A model generated the notes under the pieces. It was not told where the DNA came from. It made no database searches and saw nothing but the letters and a program-made list of their open reading frames with translations. This document shows positions 8,246-17,322 of a stretch of 46,312 nucleotides of DNA, piece by piece. The first letter of the stretch is position 1; each line of letters starts with the position of its first letter. Source of the DNA: Sulfurimonas sp. GTDB taxonomy: Bacteria; Campylobacterota; Campylobacteria; Campylobacterales; Sulfurimonadaceae. The DNA is taken from positions 1-46,312 of the forward strand of contig JAMORO010000010.1 of the NCBI GenBank assembly GCA_027063505.1. The letters are read 5' to 3'. Made by a program: the position numbers and the translations under genes.

Positions 8246-9383
8246 TCCACCCCTTTAAAAATGCTTCTACAACGATAAATGAACCAAATACAAGATAATT
8301 TTGTGAAGCTAAAACCCCTTCAAATATCCCATGTTTTAAAGAGAGTTCATCTAAAGTTTTTTGCATAGTATCCCTTAACTCTATTCGAGTATCATTAACT
8401 TCAATAAGAAGGACTTCCTTAATTATTGGTTTTAGTATTGTTAAAATTTCTCTGTAGTTTTTATCTTTGTAGCTATTATACACAAGTGTAAATTTTTGAT
8501 TCTTTAAACTCTCGTAAATCGACTTTGCTGCAAGTGTATTATGCCCAACATCTATAATAATATTATCACTTATTTTACTCAATCTACCATAAAGTCTACT
8601 GCTATCAAAATTTTCACTACTGTAAGGAATATCTAAAAAATTTAATGCAGCTATTGCTAAAGATAAATTATCTTCCAGATATTTGGGAAGATTATTAAAT
8701 CTTGCTATTTTTTTAATTTTTTCACTATCAACTGCACTAATAAAAGAGTCCAAAGTAGTAATCTCTATTTTTTTTTCTACTGCTATATCTTGTGCTACAT
8801 CTAAGCTCTCTTTATGAGGCTGTTTTGCTAAAATACCGTAAGAGACTATAGCGTTTAGTTTTGTTCTTGCAATCTTCTCTATACTATTTCCTAAAAAAGC
8901 CTCATGGTCAATATCTATAGGAGTTACAAGGGTTAAGATATTTGGAAAAACTGCTGTTGCATCATACTCTCCCCCAAGACCTGCTTCAAGAACAACATAA
9001 TCCATATCTTCATAAACAAATACTGCTAGAAGTGTTGTATACTCAAAATAACTCAGCATATCACTATCTTCTTTTGAGAGGAGTGTTAAAAGTTTGAGAT
9101 GTGCTTTGTTTAAATCTATAGAGGATATATTTGATCCATTGAGCCAGATCCTTTCGTTAAACTCTCTTATATGGGGAGAGGTGTAGTGTCCTGTCTTATA
9201 ACCTAAAGAGTAGAGTGCAGATGCAAGAAATCTACCTGTAGTACCCTTTCCATTTGTACCAATGAGGTGAATAATTTTAGGGAGTTTTAGTTTTGCTTTA
9301 ATGCTCTCATAAACCCTAGGCATACGAGTGTAATCAATGACATCATAATAGAGTGGCTTAGTATTTAAAAAAGCTTCTAACAC
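8238..9383 (-). CDS. folC: Folylpolyglutamate synthase / dihydrofolate synthase
   Basis: A 381-residue Mur-ligase-like ATP-dependent ligase of the folate pathway that adds glutamate to dihydropteroate and/or folate. The P-loop IGTNGKGTTG is at residues 41-50; an Omega-loop region (TSPHIREFNERI) and the acidic motif VLEAGLGGEYDATAVF follow, then a smaller C-terminal ligase domain with IIDVGHNTLA. Length is slightly short for FolC (about 420), as in other Campylobacterota. Its 3' end overlaps the M23 peptidase gene by 8 nt and its start lies 2 nt after the GGDEF gene, so it belongs to the same minus-strand operon. Same position as HP1545. Confidence 0.95.
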   Translation of the reverse strand: MLEAFLNTKPLYYDVIDYTRMPRVYESIKAKLKLPKIIHLIGTNGKGTTGRFLASALYSLGYKTGHYTSPHIREFNERIWLNGSNISSIDLNKAHLKLLTLLSKEDSDMLSYFEYTTLLAVFVYEDMDYVVLEAGLGGEYDATAVFPNILTLVTPIDIDHEAFLGNSIEKIARTKLNAIVSYGILAKQPHKESLDVAQDIAVEKKIEITTLDSFISAVDSEKIKKIARFNNLPKYLEDNLSLAIAALNFLDIPYSSENFDSSRLYGRLSKISDNIIIDVGHNTLAAKSIYESLKNQKFTLVYNSYKDKNYREILTILKPIIKEVLLIEVNDTRIELRDTMQKTLDELSLKHGIFEGVLASQNYLVFGSFIVVEAFLKGWNE

Positions 9384-9385
9384 TG

Positions 9386-10930
9386 TTATTTTTTAGACTC
9401 CACTCTATCTCGACCATTTGTTTTAGCAACATATAAGAGTTCATCTGCTTCACTTATTGTACTACTCATCGAGACATGTTTTTTTCTCTCTGCTACACCA
9501 GAACTCACTGTTACATTAATTCTCTCACCCTTAAACATAAAACGTGCTTTTTTTACATGCTTACGGACTTTTTCAGCAAACACGACACCACCTTCACTAT
9601 CTGTTTCACTTAAAATTGCTAAAAACTCTTCACCACCATAACGCCCTACAACATCTACACTACGGCAATCTTTTTTAAGTATTTTTGCAAAAGAGGAGAG
9701 CACTCCATCCCCTGCAGTATGCCCATAAGTGTCATTTACATTTTTAAACTTATCTAAGTCAAACATTACAACAGAGTAGTTGTGCCCATATCTTTCATAT
9801 TCAGCATCTTTAATAGCTAAAAAATCGTCTAAGGCACGACGGTTATAGAGTTTTGTTAAAAAATCCTCTTTAGATTCCTGCTTAGCACTATCTAACTCTT
9901 TTTCTAACATATGAATTTTTTTAGAGAGCACAGAGACTTCTGTGCTATGGTTTTGTAGGTCTTGACTTAAAATCTCTGTATTTTCTTCCAATGCTATAGC
10001 TATTGTATAGAGTTTTTTATGTGCTACTTTAAAGTTTGTTGTAGACTCTTCAGTATAAGATTCTAACTCTTTTTTAATTTTTTTAATCTCATCATTTGAG
10101 GAGTCTGACTTCTCTATCATATCAATAAGACGTAGACTTAGTTTATCTAAAACACCATCGATAGAACCTATCATCTCTTGAACACTCTCTTTATCAAGGG
10201 AGATACGCAAAGATATCGCTTGTTTTATCTCTTTCTCAATAGAGTCACTCTCTAAAAGTAGAGGGTTTATACGGATTTTCTCACTCAGTTCAGCGATTGT
10301 TTCATTCACACTTGAAGCTATTGAGGGGACAAATGATGAGACTAAAAGCTTTGAAATTTTTTCCAGATCTGATTCACTTGTAACGAGTGCAGGTTCTGTA
10401 ATATTTAAAGCTTCTATACTCTTTTTTAAGTTTCCCCTATCTAAAGGTCCAAACTCCTTTAATTTTTCTAAAAAAGTATCATCATAAAGTGTTAAAAAAT
10501 TCACCCAACGCTGTCTAAAATCATCTAACTGCTCTGGGCGAGCTCCATATTCAAGCATTTCGATGGTACTTTTGGCAAGTTCACTCGCCTCTTTATTATG
10601 AAGTTCCATCACCACTTGAAGTATTCTTTTTGTTAAGTGTGTTTGAGAGTCTATGATATCTGTTGCTTGTGAAGAGTTTGTACGATTAAGTTTTGCAATT
10701 AAAAAACGGGTGAGTTCATTCATACTCGAAATACGATAGTTTTTAAGATCTTTTTGAAACTCTTTATTAAGTGTTTTTGTAAATTTTGTAACATGCGTAC
10801 AATCTTCAACACTCATATTTGCTCGTTTGACCTCTTTGCAAAAGACTTCAGCATAAGCATCTGGAGTAAGAAGTTTCCCCTCATTTTTCAATCTTTTTAT
10901 AGAACTATTTATTATCGCTTGTATTGTCAT
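9386..10930 (-). CDS. GGDEF-domain diguanylate cyclase
   Basis: A 514-residue soluble protein likely to make cyclic di-GMP. The first 280 residues are a helical region without a recognised sensor domain, followed by a predicted coiled coil (about 285-350) and a C-terminal GGDEF domain. The active-site loop is GGEEF (432-436), with KFKNVNDTYGHTAGD as the substrate/metal segment, so catalysis should be intact. An inhibitory I-site RxxD is present (RSVD, 423-426), five residues before GGEEF, so product inhibition is expected. No membrane segment, so the input is presumably cytoplasmic. It sits between lptE-like and folC with gaps of 12 and 2 nt; Helicobacter lacks it at this position. Confidence 0.93.
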   Translation of the reverse strand: MTIQAIINSSIKRLKNEGKLLTPDAYAEVFCKEVKRANMSVEDCTHVTKFTKTLNKEFQKDLKNYRISSMNELTRFLIAKLNRTNSSQATDIIDSQTHLTKRILQVVMELHNKEASELAKSTIEMLEYGARPEQLDDFRQRWVNFLTLYDDTFLEKLKEFGPLDRGNLKKSIEALNITEPALVTSESDLEKISKLLVSSFVPSIASSVNETIAELSEKIRINPLLLESDSIEKEIKQAISLRISLDKESVQEMIGSIDGVLDKLSLRLIDMIEKSDSSNDEIKKIKKELESYTEESTTNFKVAHKKLYTIAIALEENTEILSQDLQNHSTEVSVLSKKIHMLEKELDSAKQESKEDFLTKLYNRRALDDFLAIKDAEYERYGHNYSVVMFDLDKFKNVNDTYGHTAGDGVLSSFAKILKKDCRSVDVVGRYGGEEFLAILSETDSEGGVVFAEKVRKHVKKARFMFKGERINVTVSSGVAERKKHVSMSSTISEADELLYVAKTNGRDRVESKK

Positions 10931-10942
10931 TTTTTACCCTTT

Positions 10943-11461
10943 TTAGATTTTTGAACCTTCTGCTGAAACTCTTGCAACAAATGCAGCAATAGCCTTTAGT
11001 GCACTAAACTTAATGGCATCAAAACGCTCTTGATCTGTTAAAACTGCATTTGGAGTGACAGAAAAATCATAAGTTCCTCTTGTAGTATATCTTTTTTTTA
11101 GATTTTTTGACTCTCTTAAAATACTCAAAGTTATTGTAGCACGATAGGTTACGATATAACCATTTGTATCATATTGTAGTGCTGTATAGGTAGGTTCTGA
11201 AACATTCAAGCTTAAATGAGTGTCAGCATAACGTTTATCAACTAAAGAGGCATGAAATATAGAGATAATTGCAGCATCTACTGAGTCCTTTATAAGAACA
11301 CTATTTTCAGGATCTGTTGCAGAGATCACAATACTTGTACTTAGTTTATTTCCTAAAACTTCACGTGCGTACTTTGAGCTTGGCTTATAGCCACAACTAC
11401 TCAAGTTTATAACCATTATAGAGAGTATTAAACTTAAAAGTAGTTGTGAAAAGAGTCTCAT
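10943..11461 (-). CDS. lptE: LptE-like LPS-assembly lipoprotein
   Basis: A 172-residue outer-membrane lipoprotein. The signal peptide ends in the lipobox L20-S21-S22-C23 followed by GYKPSS, a start very common in LptE/RlpB proteins. The rest is a small alpha/beta domain (STSIVISATDP, TYRATITLSIL, TTRGTYDF) consistent with the plug that sits inside LptD and helps place LPS in the outer leaflet. Its gene is 1 nt from leuS, as in Helicobacter (HP1546) and in the leuS-lptE pairing seen across proteobacteria. Sequence in this family diverges quickly, so the call rests on lipobox, size and context together. Confidence 0.83.
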   Translation of the reverse strand: MRLFSQLLLSLILSIMVINLSSCGYKPSSKYAREVLGNKLSTSIVISATDPENSVLIKDSVDAAIISIFHASLVDKRYADTHLSLNVSEPTYTALQYDTNGYIVTYRATITLSILRESKNLKKRYTTRGTYDFSVTPNAVLTDQERFDAIKFSALKAIAAFVARVSAEGSKI

Positions 11462-11462
11462 T

Positions 11463-13916
11463 TTAACCCTTTATAACCAAGTTAACAAGCTTTTTAGGAA
11501 CTACAATCTCTTTTACAAGTTCTTTCCCCTCTAACCACTTTGCTACCTCTGCTTTTGCAGCTACTAAAATTTCATCTTTACTTGCATTTGCATCTACTTC
11601 AACTTCACCACGGCGTTTACCATTTACCGAAACACCAAGAGTAATGCTATCTTCTACAAAAACTTCACTCACTGTAGTTTGTGGACTTAAGTTCTTAAGA
11701 TTAAAGTACTTATCAGAAATCTCCCAAGCAGTATGTGGGATAACAGGCTCCATTATAGAAGCGAGTATCCAATACCCCTCACTCCATACATCTGTATTTG
11801 ACTGAGAATTTAGTGCATTCATAGCCTCCATAACCCCTGCAATCATTGTGTTAAATGTATAACGCTCAGCGAATACATCATTAGCCCGCTCAAGTGCTTC
11901 ATAGACTTTTTTGCGAGCAAGTTTCTCTTCTTTAGAAAGAGTAGAATGCTCAATGACTGGTTTACTCTCTGTTGCAACTACATTTGAAGAACGATCAAAG
12001 AAACGTTTTATAAACTTATATGCACCTTCAACTGCACTATCATTCCACTCTAACTCTTGTGTTGGAGGAGCAGCAAAGAGGATAAAAAGTCTTGCTGTAT
12101 CTGCACCATATTTAGCGATTATGGCATCAGGATCTACAGTATTCCCTTTAGACTTAGACATTTTTGCTCCATCTTTAAGAACCATACCTTGAGTCAGAAG
12201 TTTATCAAAAGGCTCATCAAAATCTAGATACCCTAAATCACGAAATACTTTTGTAAAAAATCTTGCATAAAGAAGGTGAAGAATTGCATGCTCAATCCCA
12301 CCAACATAGTGATCAACACCCATCCAGTACTTAATCTCTTCAGGTGTAAAAGCGGCTTTTTCTAAAGTCTCAGGAGAGGCACAAAAGCGTAGGAAGTACC
12401 ATGAGGACTGAACAAAAGTATCCATAGTGTCAGTTTCTCTAACAGCATCTTTTCCACACTCTGGACATTTACAGTTTTTCCAAGTTGGATGGTTTTCTAG
12501 TGGACTTCCCTCTCCGTTTATCTCTACATCATCAGGAAGAGCGATAGGGAGATTCTCTTTCTTCTCCATAACTAAACCACAATCTTTACAGTGAATAAAA
12601 GGGATAGGAGCACCCCAATAACGCTGACGCGATACACCCCAGTCTTTAAGTTTGTAGTTAGTTGTTTTAGCACCAATCTTTTTCTCTTCAAACATTTTAA
12701 TAATGTTGTATTGAGACTTTTTAGAGTTAAGACCATCAAACTCGCCTGAGTTAAAAAGTACACCAGCATCTGTAAATGCTTTCTCACTTACATCTACATC
12801 AGTATCTTTTGGTTTTATAACAGCGTTTATAGGGAGATCATACTTTTTAGCAAAGTCATAATCTCTATCATCATGAGCAGGTACAGCCATAACTGCACCA
12901 GAACCGTAGTCCATAAGTACGAAGTTGGCTATCCATACAGGAACAGTTTTTCCTGTTAATGGGTGGATAACATTCAGACCAAGAGCAAGACCCTCTTTTA
13001 CTTTTTGTCTATCGATAGAAGAAGTGTTTTTCATCTTAGTGATTTTAGCGATTGTATCTTCATCTAAAAGTTTATTATCAATCATATATGTAACAATTGC
13101 ATGTTCAGGAGCAAGAGCTGTATAGCTTACACCATAAATAGTATCTGGACGAGTTGTAAAGACATCAAAACTTTCAAACTCTGCGTTTAATTTAGATTTT
13201 GAGTCATCATCAAAAAGAAGATCAAATGCTAAACCATTTGATTTTCCTATCCAGTTCTCTTGCATAGTAAGAACTTGTTTTGGCCAACCATCTTCTATTT
13301 TAGAGAGATCTGCTAAAAGCTCATCTGAGTAATCTGTAATCTTAAAATAGTACTGATTCATATCTTTTTTAACTATAGGAGTATCACATCTCCAACAACA
13401 GCCGTCTACTACTTGTTCGTTTGCAAGTACAGTTTGATCATGTGGACACCAGTTAAGCATTCCTTTCTCACGGTAAAGGAGACCCTTATTATACATGTCT
13501 ATCATAAAAGCTTGTTCAAACTTAGTATAAAGCTCATCCGATGTAGCCATCTCACGTTTACGGCTAAAAGAGAAACCTAAAGAGTAGAACTCATTTTTCA
13601 TATAGTCGATGTTATCGTAAGTCCAGCCCTTAGGATGACTTCCATTTTTAATAGCTGCATTCTCTGCAGGCATACCAAATGAGTCAAAACCGATAGGGTG
13701 TAGAACATTCTTCCCCTGTTGTCTATGGTAACGAGCAAGTGCATCTGAAATAGAGTAATTTCTTACATGACCCATATGTAAACGTCCACTAGGGAATGGG
13801 AACATACTTAAGATGTATTTTTTATCTAATGTAAAATCTTCACTTGGTTCAAAACTCTCATTTTCTTTCCAATACTCTTGCCATTTTTTCTCAATATCTG
13901 ATGAAATGTATTCCAA
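11463..13916 (-). CDS. leuS: Leucyl-tRNA synthetase
   Basis: An 817-residue class I synthetase that charges tRNA-Leu. HIGH is present as HMGH (47-50, in [11 protein letters not shown]) and KMSKS near residue 584 ([10 protein letters not shown]). A CP1 editing domain sits between them ([25 protein letters not shown]), and a zinc-binding cysteine set is visible ([15 protein letters not shown]). A second CxxC pair occurs near [12 protein letters not shown] and [10 protein letters not shown]. The start is TTG (13914-13916) with AGGAT a few nt upstream; no in-frame ATG gives a better start. The 165-nt stretch before it is rich in hairpins (see separate entries). It is followed after 1 nt by the lptE-like gene. 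Confidence 0.98.
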   Translation of the reverse strand: MEYISSDIEKKWQEYWKENESFEPSEDFTLDKKYILSMFPFPSGRLHMGHVRNYSISDALARYHRQQGKNVLHPIGFDSFGMPAENAAIKNGSHPKGWTYDNIDYMKNEFYSLGFSFSRKREMATSDELYTKFEQAFMIDMYNKGLLYREKGMLNWCPHDQTVLANEQVVDGCCWRCDTPIVKKDMNQYYFKITDYSDELLADLSKIEDGWPKQVLTMQENWIGKSNGLAFDLLFDDDSKSKLNAEFESFDVFTTRPDTIYGVSYTALAPEHAIVTYMIDNKLLDEDTIAKITKMKNTSSIDRQKVKEGLALGLNVIHPLTGKTVPVWIANFVLMDYGSGAVMAVPAHDDRDYDFAKKYDLPINAVIKPKDTDVDVSEKAFTDAGVLFNSGEFDGLNSKKSQYNIIKMFEEKKIGAKTTNYKLKDWGVSRQRYWGAPIPFIHCKDCGLVMEKKENLPIALPDDVEINGEGSPLENHPTWKNCKCPECGKDAVRETDTMDTFVQSSWYFLRFCASPETLEKAAFTPEEIKYWMGVDHYVGGIEHAILHLLYARFFTKVFRDLGYLDFDEPFDKLLTQGMVLKDGAKMSKSKGNTVDPDAIIAKYGADTARLFILFAAPPTQELEWNDSAVEGAYKFIKRFFDRSSNVVATESKPVIEHSTLSKEEKLARKKVYEALERANDVFAERYTFNTMIAGVMEAMNALNSQSNTDVWSEGYWILASIMEPVIPHTAWEISDKYFNLKNLSPQTTVSEVFVEDSITLGVSVNGKRRGEVEVDANASKDEILVAAKAEVAKWLEGKELVKEIVVPKKLVNLVIKG

Positions 13917-13954
13917 TGTAACTATCCTGATAAATATTTTTATATAAAAGAGTC

Positions 13955-13972
13955 ATAGAAGCGAACTTCTAT
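13955..13972 (-). promoter_or_regulatory. Hairpin with UUCG-type loop in the leuS leader
   Basis: Perfect 7-bp inverted repeat (ATAGAAG / CTTCTAT). Read on the minus strand the loop is TTCG, a tetraloop that makes very stable RNA hairpins. It lies about 40 nt before the leuS TTG. It has no T-run, so it is more likely a processing or stabilising element than a terminator. Confidence 0.5.
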
Positions 13973-13994
13973 CAATCTTTCACAGTAAAATTCT

Positions 13995-14012
13995 GACACC
14001 TTTTAAGGTGTC
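13995..14012 (-). terminator. Possible terminator between the sec operon and leuS
   Basis: GACACCTT / AAGGTGTC, an 8-bp perfect stem with a 2-base centre, followed on the minus strand by AGAATTTTAC. The short T-run after the stem suits a weak intrinsic terminator of the yajC-secD-secF transcript, but it could equally be a leader element of leuS. Confidence 0.45.
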
Positions 14013-14043
14013 AAGCTTTAGTCGTCTCAGCGGCACAAGCGAA

Positions 14044-14067
14044 GTAAAAGGGATGTATTCCTTTTAC
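14044..14067 (-). repeat. 8-bp inverted repeat downstream of the small membrane protein gene
   Basis: GTAAAAGG (14044-14051) pairs with CCTTTTAC (14060-14067) across an 8-nt loop. With the two other hairpins it makes the whole 13917-14081 gap structured. No coding region is apparent in this gap. Confidence 0.5.
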
Positions 14068-14081
14068 GGACTAATAGTATT

Positions 14082-14420
14082 CTAATACTCTTCTTTCTGT
14101 TTTGAACTCTCTATGTAAACAAGTCCCATAGAAAAAACATTCGCAATTAAGGCACCGATAGACAGAGCTATAGCCCAAGTATCATCACCTATTATTACCA
14201 AAAAGATAAAGGCAGGGATAAGATGTAGATCAGCGACTAAAGATGATGCAAGCAGCTCAGCAGAGAGTAAGTTTCTTACACCTATCTTTAAAATCGTACT
14301 TATTAAGTTTACACTCGCCGCAATAAAAAGAGAAATTGCTGTATTTTCATATAAAAAACCTGCTATCGATGTTAAACTCATTAAAGAGAAAAACACATAT
14401 ATTACTTTACCCCAATCCAT
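14082..14420 (-). CDS. Small integral membrane protein, DUF6394-like
   Basis: A 112-residue protein that is almost entirely membrane: four hydrophobic segments (about residues 5-20, 28-45, 60-78 and 82-102) with short polar turns, opening MDWGKVIYVFFSLMSLTSIAG and ending in a charged tail (IESSKQKEEY). It sits 19 nt after secF, in the place where H. pylori has HP1548, and it matches my memory of the DUF6394 family restricted to Campylobacterota. No catalytic motif is visible. Constant linkage to SecDF suggests a role in membrane-protein export or quality control, but that is context only. Confidence 0.8.
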   Translation of the reverse strand: MDWGKVIYVFFSLMSLTSIAGFLYENTAISLFIAASVNLISTILKIGVRNLLSAELLASSLVADLHLIPAFIFLVIIGDDTWAIALSIGALIANVFSMGLVYIESSKQKEEY

Positions 14421-14439
14421 TCTATATCCTTTTTATTAG

Positions 14440-15411
14440 TTAAACAACACCCTGATCAAACTGATCACGCATTTTTTGCTTTTCAGCTGCACGCTTTGCT
14501 TTTTCAGCAAGTTTATTATGATAATTTTTTACATCAAATCCAAACCAGAGTAAAATCGGACTTGCAACAAACACTGAAGAGTATGTCCCAACAACAACAC
14601 CCACAAGAAGTGTAAATGCAAAAGCATGAATAATCTCACCACCAAACATAAAAAGTGTAAATACAACAAAAAATGTAGTTAAAGATGTAAGTGTCGTACG
14701 AGCTAATGTTCTTGTGACTGACTCATTAATAGTAGACTCTAAATCCTGCATACGATTTCCAGTCACACCCTCACGGATTCTATCAAAAACAATAATTGTA
14801 TCATTTAAAGAGTATCCGAGGATAGTTAAAAGTGCCGCTAAAACATCAAGATTTACATCTATCTGAAAAAGTGCAACCATCCCTAATGCGATACTAATAT
14901 CGTGAACTAGTGCAACAATAGAGGCTACTGCAAAACGCCATTCAAAACGAAATGCTACATATACGAGAATTCCAAGAACTGCTAAAAGAAGGGACATAAC
15001 TCCTTTCTCTTTTAATTCTGCTCCAACAGTAGGTCCAACTATATCTACACGACGAATCTCAAAATTTCCACTCCCTTTGAGTGCTACTCTTGTCTCATCA
15101 CCGATGTCAGTTGTTACATTTCCTGTTGTTGTCTTCATACGAATTACAACTTCATCAGGAGTTCCAAACTCACTAATTGTTGCTCCAGAGAAGAGAGAAT
15201 TCCCTTTAAGTGCATCACGCATCTTATCTATAGGGGCTGCTGTGTCATACTTAACCTGAACAACTGTTCCCCCTGCAAAATCTACACCGTAGTTCAGACC
15301 TTTTGTTGCAAGGAGTGCATAAGAGGCTAAAACTAATACTATAGACATAATCATAGCAACTCTCGACTTACCCATAAAATTAAAGGTTCTTGTATATCTA
15401 AAAAATTCCAT
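14440..15411 (-). CDS. secF: Protein translocase subunit SecF
   Basis: A 323-residue RND-type membrane protein that works with SecD to use proton motive force for late protein export. One N-terminal TM (about 18-36), a periplasmic P1-like domain beginning GLNYGVDFAGGTVVQVKYD, then five TMs with the conserved segments VALVHDISIALGM and LTILGYSLNDTIIVFDRIRE. The DFAGGT and HD motifs are intact. Length is normal for an unfused SecF. It starts 4 nt after secD ends and is followed by the DUF6394-like gene. Confidence 0.97.
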   Translation of the reverse strand: MEFFRYTRTFNFMGKSRVAMIMSIVLVLASYALLATKGLNYGVDFAGGTVVQVKYDTAAPIDKMRDALKGNSLFSGATISEFGTPDEVVIRMKTTTGNVTTDIGDETRVALKGSGNFEIRRVDIVGPTVGAELKEKGVMSLLLAVLGILVYVAFRFEWRFAVASIVALVHDISIALGMVALFQIDVNLDVLAALLTILGYSLNDTIIVFDRIREGVTGNRMQDLESTINESVTRTLARTTLTSLTTFFVVFTLFMFGGEIIHAFAFTLLVGVVVGTYSSVFVASPILLWFGFDVKNYHNKLAEKAKRAAEKQKMRDQFDQGVV

Positions 15412-15415
15412 CTAC

Positions 15416-17005
15416 TTACCCCTTAATCCCAAACCAAAGTTTGTTGTTTTTACTTTTAGTAATACGCGTCTCTAGCATCTGGTAGATACCATGTGTTCCA
15501 AGAATTGCCGTAAGCATAGAAGCTAAGATACCGATACTCATAGTAATAGCAAAACCTTTAATAGCCCCTGTTCCATAAGCATAGAGAACAACAGAAGCGA
15601 TAAGTGTTGTGATGTTTGCATCAAGTATCGCTCGCATAGCGTTTGAGTAACCCTCTTCTATAGCTTTATGCATACTTTTACCTTCGTAGATGAGTTCACG
15701 AATACGCTCACTAATAATAACATTTGCATCAACCGCCATACCAACAGTCAAAACAATTCCTGCCATACCTGGAAGTGTCAAGGTCGCTCCAAAAAGAGAC
15801 ATAACTGCTAAAAGAATAAAAAGATTTGCTATAAGTGCAATATTTGCTATAACACCTGCTAAACGATAGTAAACAAGCATAAAGATAATAACTAAAACAA
15901 AACCACCAATTAAAGCAACTAATGAAGCTTTAATACTATCTGCTCCTAAACTAGGTCCAACTGAACGTTTCTCCATAAGATAGATCGGAGCAAGTAGTGC
16001 ACCTGAACGAAGAGCAATCGCTAAATCTTTTGCTTCCATAACAGTATAGTTTCCAGAGATCTGGCCTGAACCACCACCGATGCGCTCGTTAATATTTGGA
16101 GCAGAGTAAACTTTTCCATCTAAAACGACAGCTAAGCGTTTTCCAACACTACGACCAGTAAAGTCACCAAAAATCTCAGCACCCTCCGCATTTAACTTAA
16201 AGTTAATAAGCGGACGATTATTTTGATCAAAACCCATACTTGCATCTGTAAGCATCCCGCCATCTAAAATAGGAATCTCACGAACAAGATACTTTATGGA
16301 AGGATTTTTAACATCATTTAAGATTATATCCCCATAAGCAGCAGCATCTGCATCACTCATATTATAAACACGAGCATTTCTATCTTCATCAACAGCCATA
16401 AGCTCAAGCTTTGCCGCACGACTTATCAGCTCACGGGCACGCTGCTCTTCCTCTTGTGTTTTAATCCCAGCGAGTTGTACAAGAATCTTCTCTTCACCCT
16501 GCTTAGCAACAACAGGTTCAGAAAGACCAAACTGATCTAAACGATTACGAATCGTCTCTATAGCCTGAGAAATTGCCTCTTTTTTTGTTTTAACAATCTC
16601 TTTTTCAGTTAAAGTAAGAGAGATAATCGTACCAACTTTAGATATAACACTTCCCTCAACTTCTTTGAGGTACTCATCAAACTTACTCAACTCATCGCTA
16701 TCTAATACTTCAAACTTCACACCTGTTTCATCAAATGAGAGTCCATCAATTAAAATATCATTTCGTTCTGCAAAATGCTTTATACTCGCAGCAATGGATT
16801 TAATACGAGACTTCGTAGCCTCTTCAGTTTTTACACCAAGAAGCATATGAAGACCACCTTGAAGGTCTAGACCTAAAGTAACCTTTTTACCGCCCTCAGT
16901 CTGAAGCAGAGAGGGCATAGAAAAAGCTACACCAAAGATAATCGCAAGTGCGAAGATAACTATGCGATAATTAAGCTTCACTCTCAAACTTCTTCGCAAT
17001 AGCAT
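15416..17005 (-). CDS. secD: Protein translocase subunit SecD
   Basis: A 529-residue six-TM partner of SecF with a large periplasmic domain between TM1 and TM2. Diagnostic segments are LGLDLQGGLHML near the N-terminus, RNRLDQFGLSEPVVAKQGE in P1, and VGMAVDANVIISERIREL in the TM4 region. The ATG at 17005 lies 35 nt inside yajC and has a poor ribosome site. A GTG at 16979-16981 would start the protein VKLNYRIVIF, closer to the usual MKLN opening of this family, with an 11-nt overlap; I consider that start at least as likely. Confidence 0.97.
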   Translation of the reverse strand: MLLRRSLRVKLNYRIVIFALAIIFGVAFSMPSLLQTEGGKKVTLGLDLQGGLHMLLGVKTEEATKSRIKSIAASIKHFAERNDILIDGLSFDETGVKFEVLDSDELSKFDEYLKEVEGSVISKVGTIISLTLTEKEIVKTKKEAISQAIETIRNRLDQFGLSEPVVAKQGEEKILVQLAGIKTQEEEQRARELISRAAKLELMAVDEDRNARVYNMSDADAAAYGDIILNDVKNPSIKYLVREIPILDGGMLTDASMGFDQNNRPLINFKLNAEGAEIFGDFTGRSVGKRLAVVLDGKVYSAPNINERIGGGSGQISGNYTVMEAKDLAIALRSGALLAPIYLMEKRSVGPSLGADSIKASLVALIGGFVLVIIFMLVYYRLAGVIANIALIANLFILLAVMSLFGATLTLPGMAGIVLTVGMAVDANVIISERIRELIYEGKSMHKAIEEGYSNAMRAILDANITTLIASVVLYAYGTGAIKGFAITMSIGILASMLTAILGTHGIYQMLETRITKSKNNKLWFGIKG

Positions 17006-17237
17006 CTTTAGTTATTTTAGTGATAGTATCATCGTTCATTTTCACACTTAAAAACTCCTCTTCAACCTTATGAATCACTACGATAAATCCACCTGTAGTA
17101 ACAACTTTGTCACCTTTTTTAAGAGCCTCTAGCATCTCTTTTTTAGCCTGAGCTTCCTTTTGTTGTGGACGAATAATCACAAAATACATAATCGCGATTA
17201 AAAATATAAATGGTAACAGTTGAGAGATAATTTCCAT
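16971..17237 (-). CDS. yajC: Preprotein translocase accessory subunit YajC
   Basis: An 88-residue single-TM protein that binds SecDF. The membrane helix is at about residues 5-22, directly followed by the signature YFVIIRPQQKEAQAKKE and a small cytoplasmic domain (KGDKVVTTGGFIVVIHKVEE). It heads the yajC-secD-secF operon behind an extended -10 (TGTATAAT, minus strand 17273-17278) and is divergent from lnt. Confidence 0.97.
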   Translation of the reverse strand: MEIISQLLPFIFLIAIMYFVIIRPQQKEAQAKKEMLEALKKGDKVVTTGGFIVVIHKVEEEFLSVKMNDDTITKITKDAIAKKFESEA

Positions 17238-17272
17238 ATCTTAACTTCCTTTGTTTAAATAAAATTGCTGCG

Positions 17273-17278
17273 ATTATA
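17273..17278 (-). promoter_or_regulatory. -10 box for the yajC-secDF operon
   Basis: TGTATAATCG on the minus strand about 36 nt before the yajC ATG. Confidence 0.6.
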
Positions 17279-17322
17279 CAAAATTTATACTAATAGTCTT
17301 CTAAATTGAGTACAATTTCATT

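Noticed and set aside
13954..13956. Upstream ATG as the start of leuS
   Set aside because: It is 40 nt from the TTG start and out of frame, so it cannot extend LeuS.
13995..14012. Common operator shared by leuS and pckA (GACAC...GTGTC)
   Set aside because: The arms agree only in the outer five bases and the centres differ; the leuS repeat sits far from any clear -10. Chance cannot be excluded.
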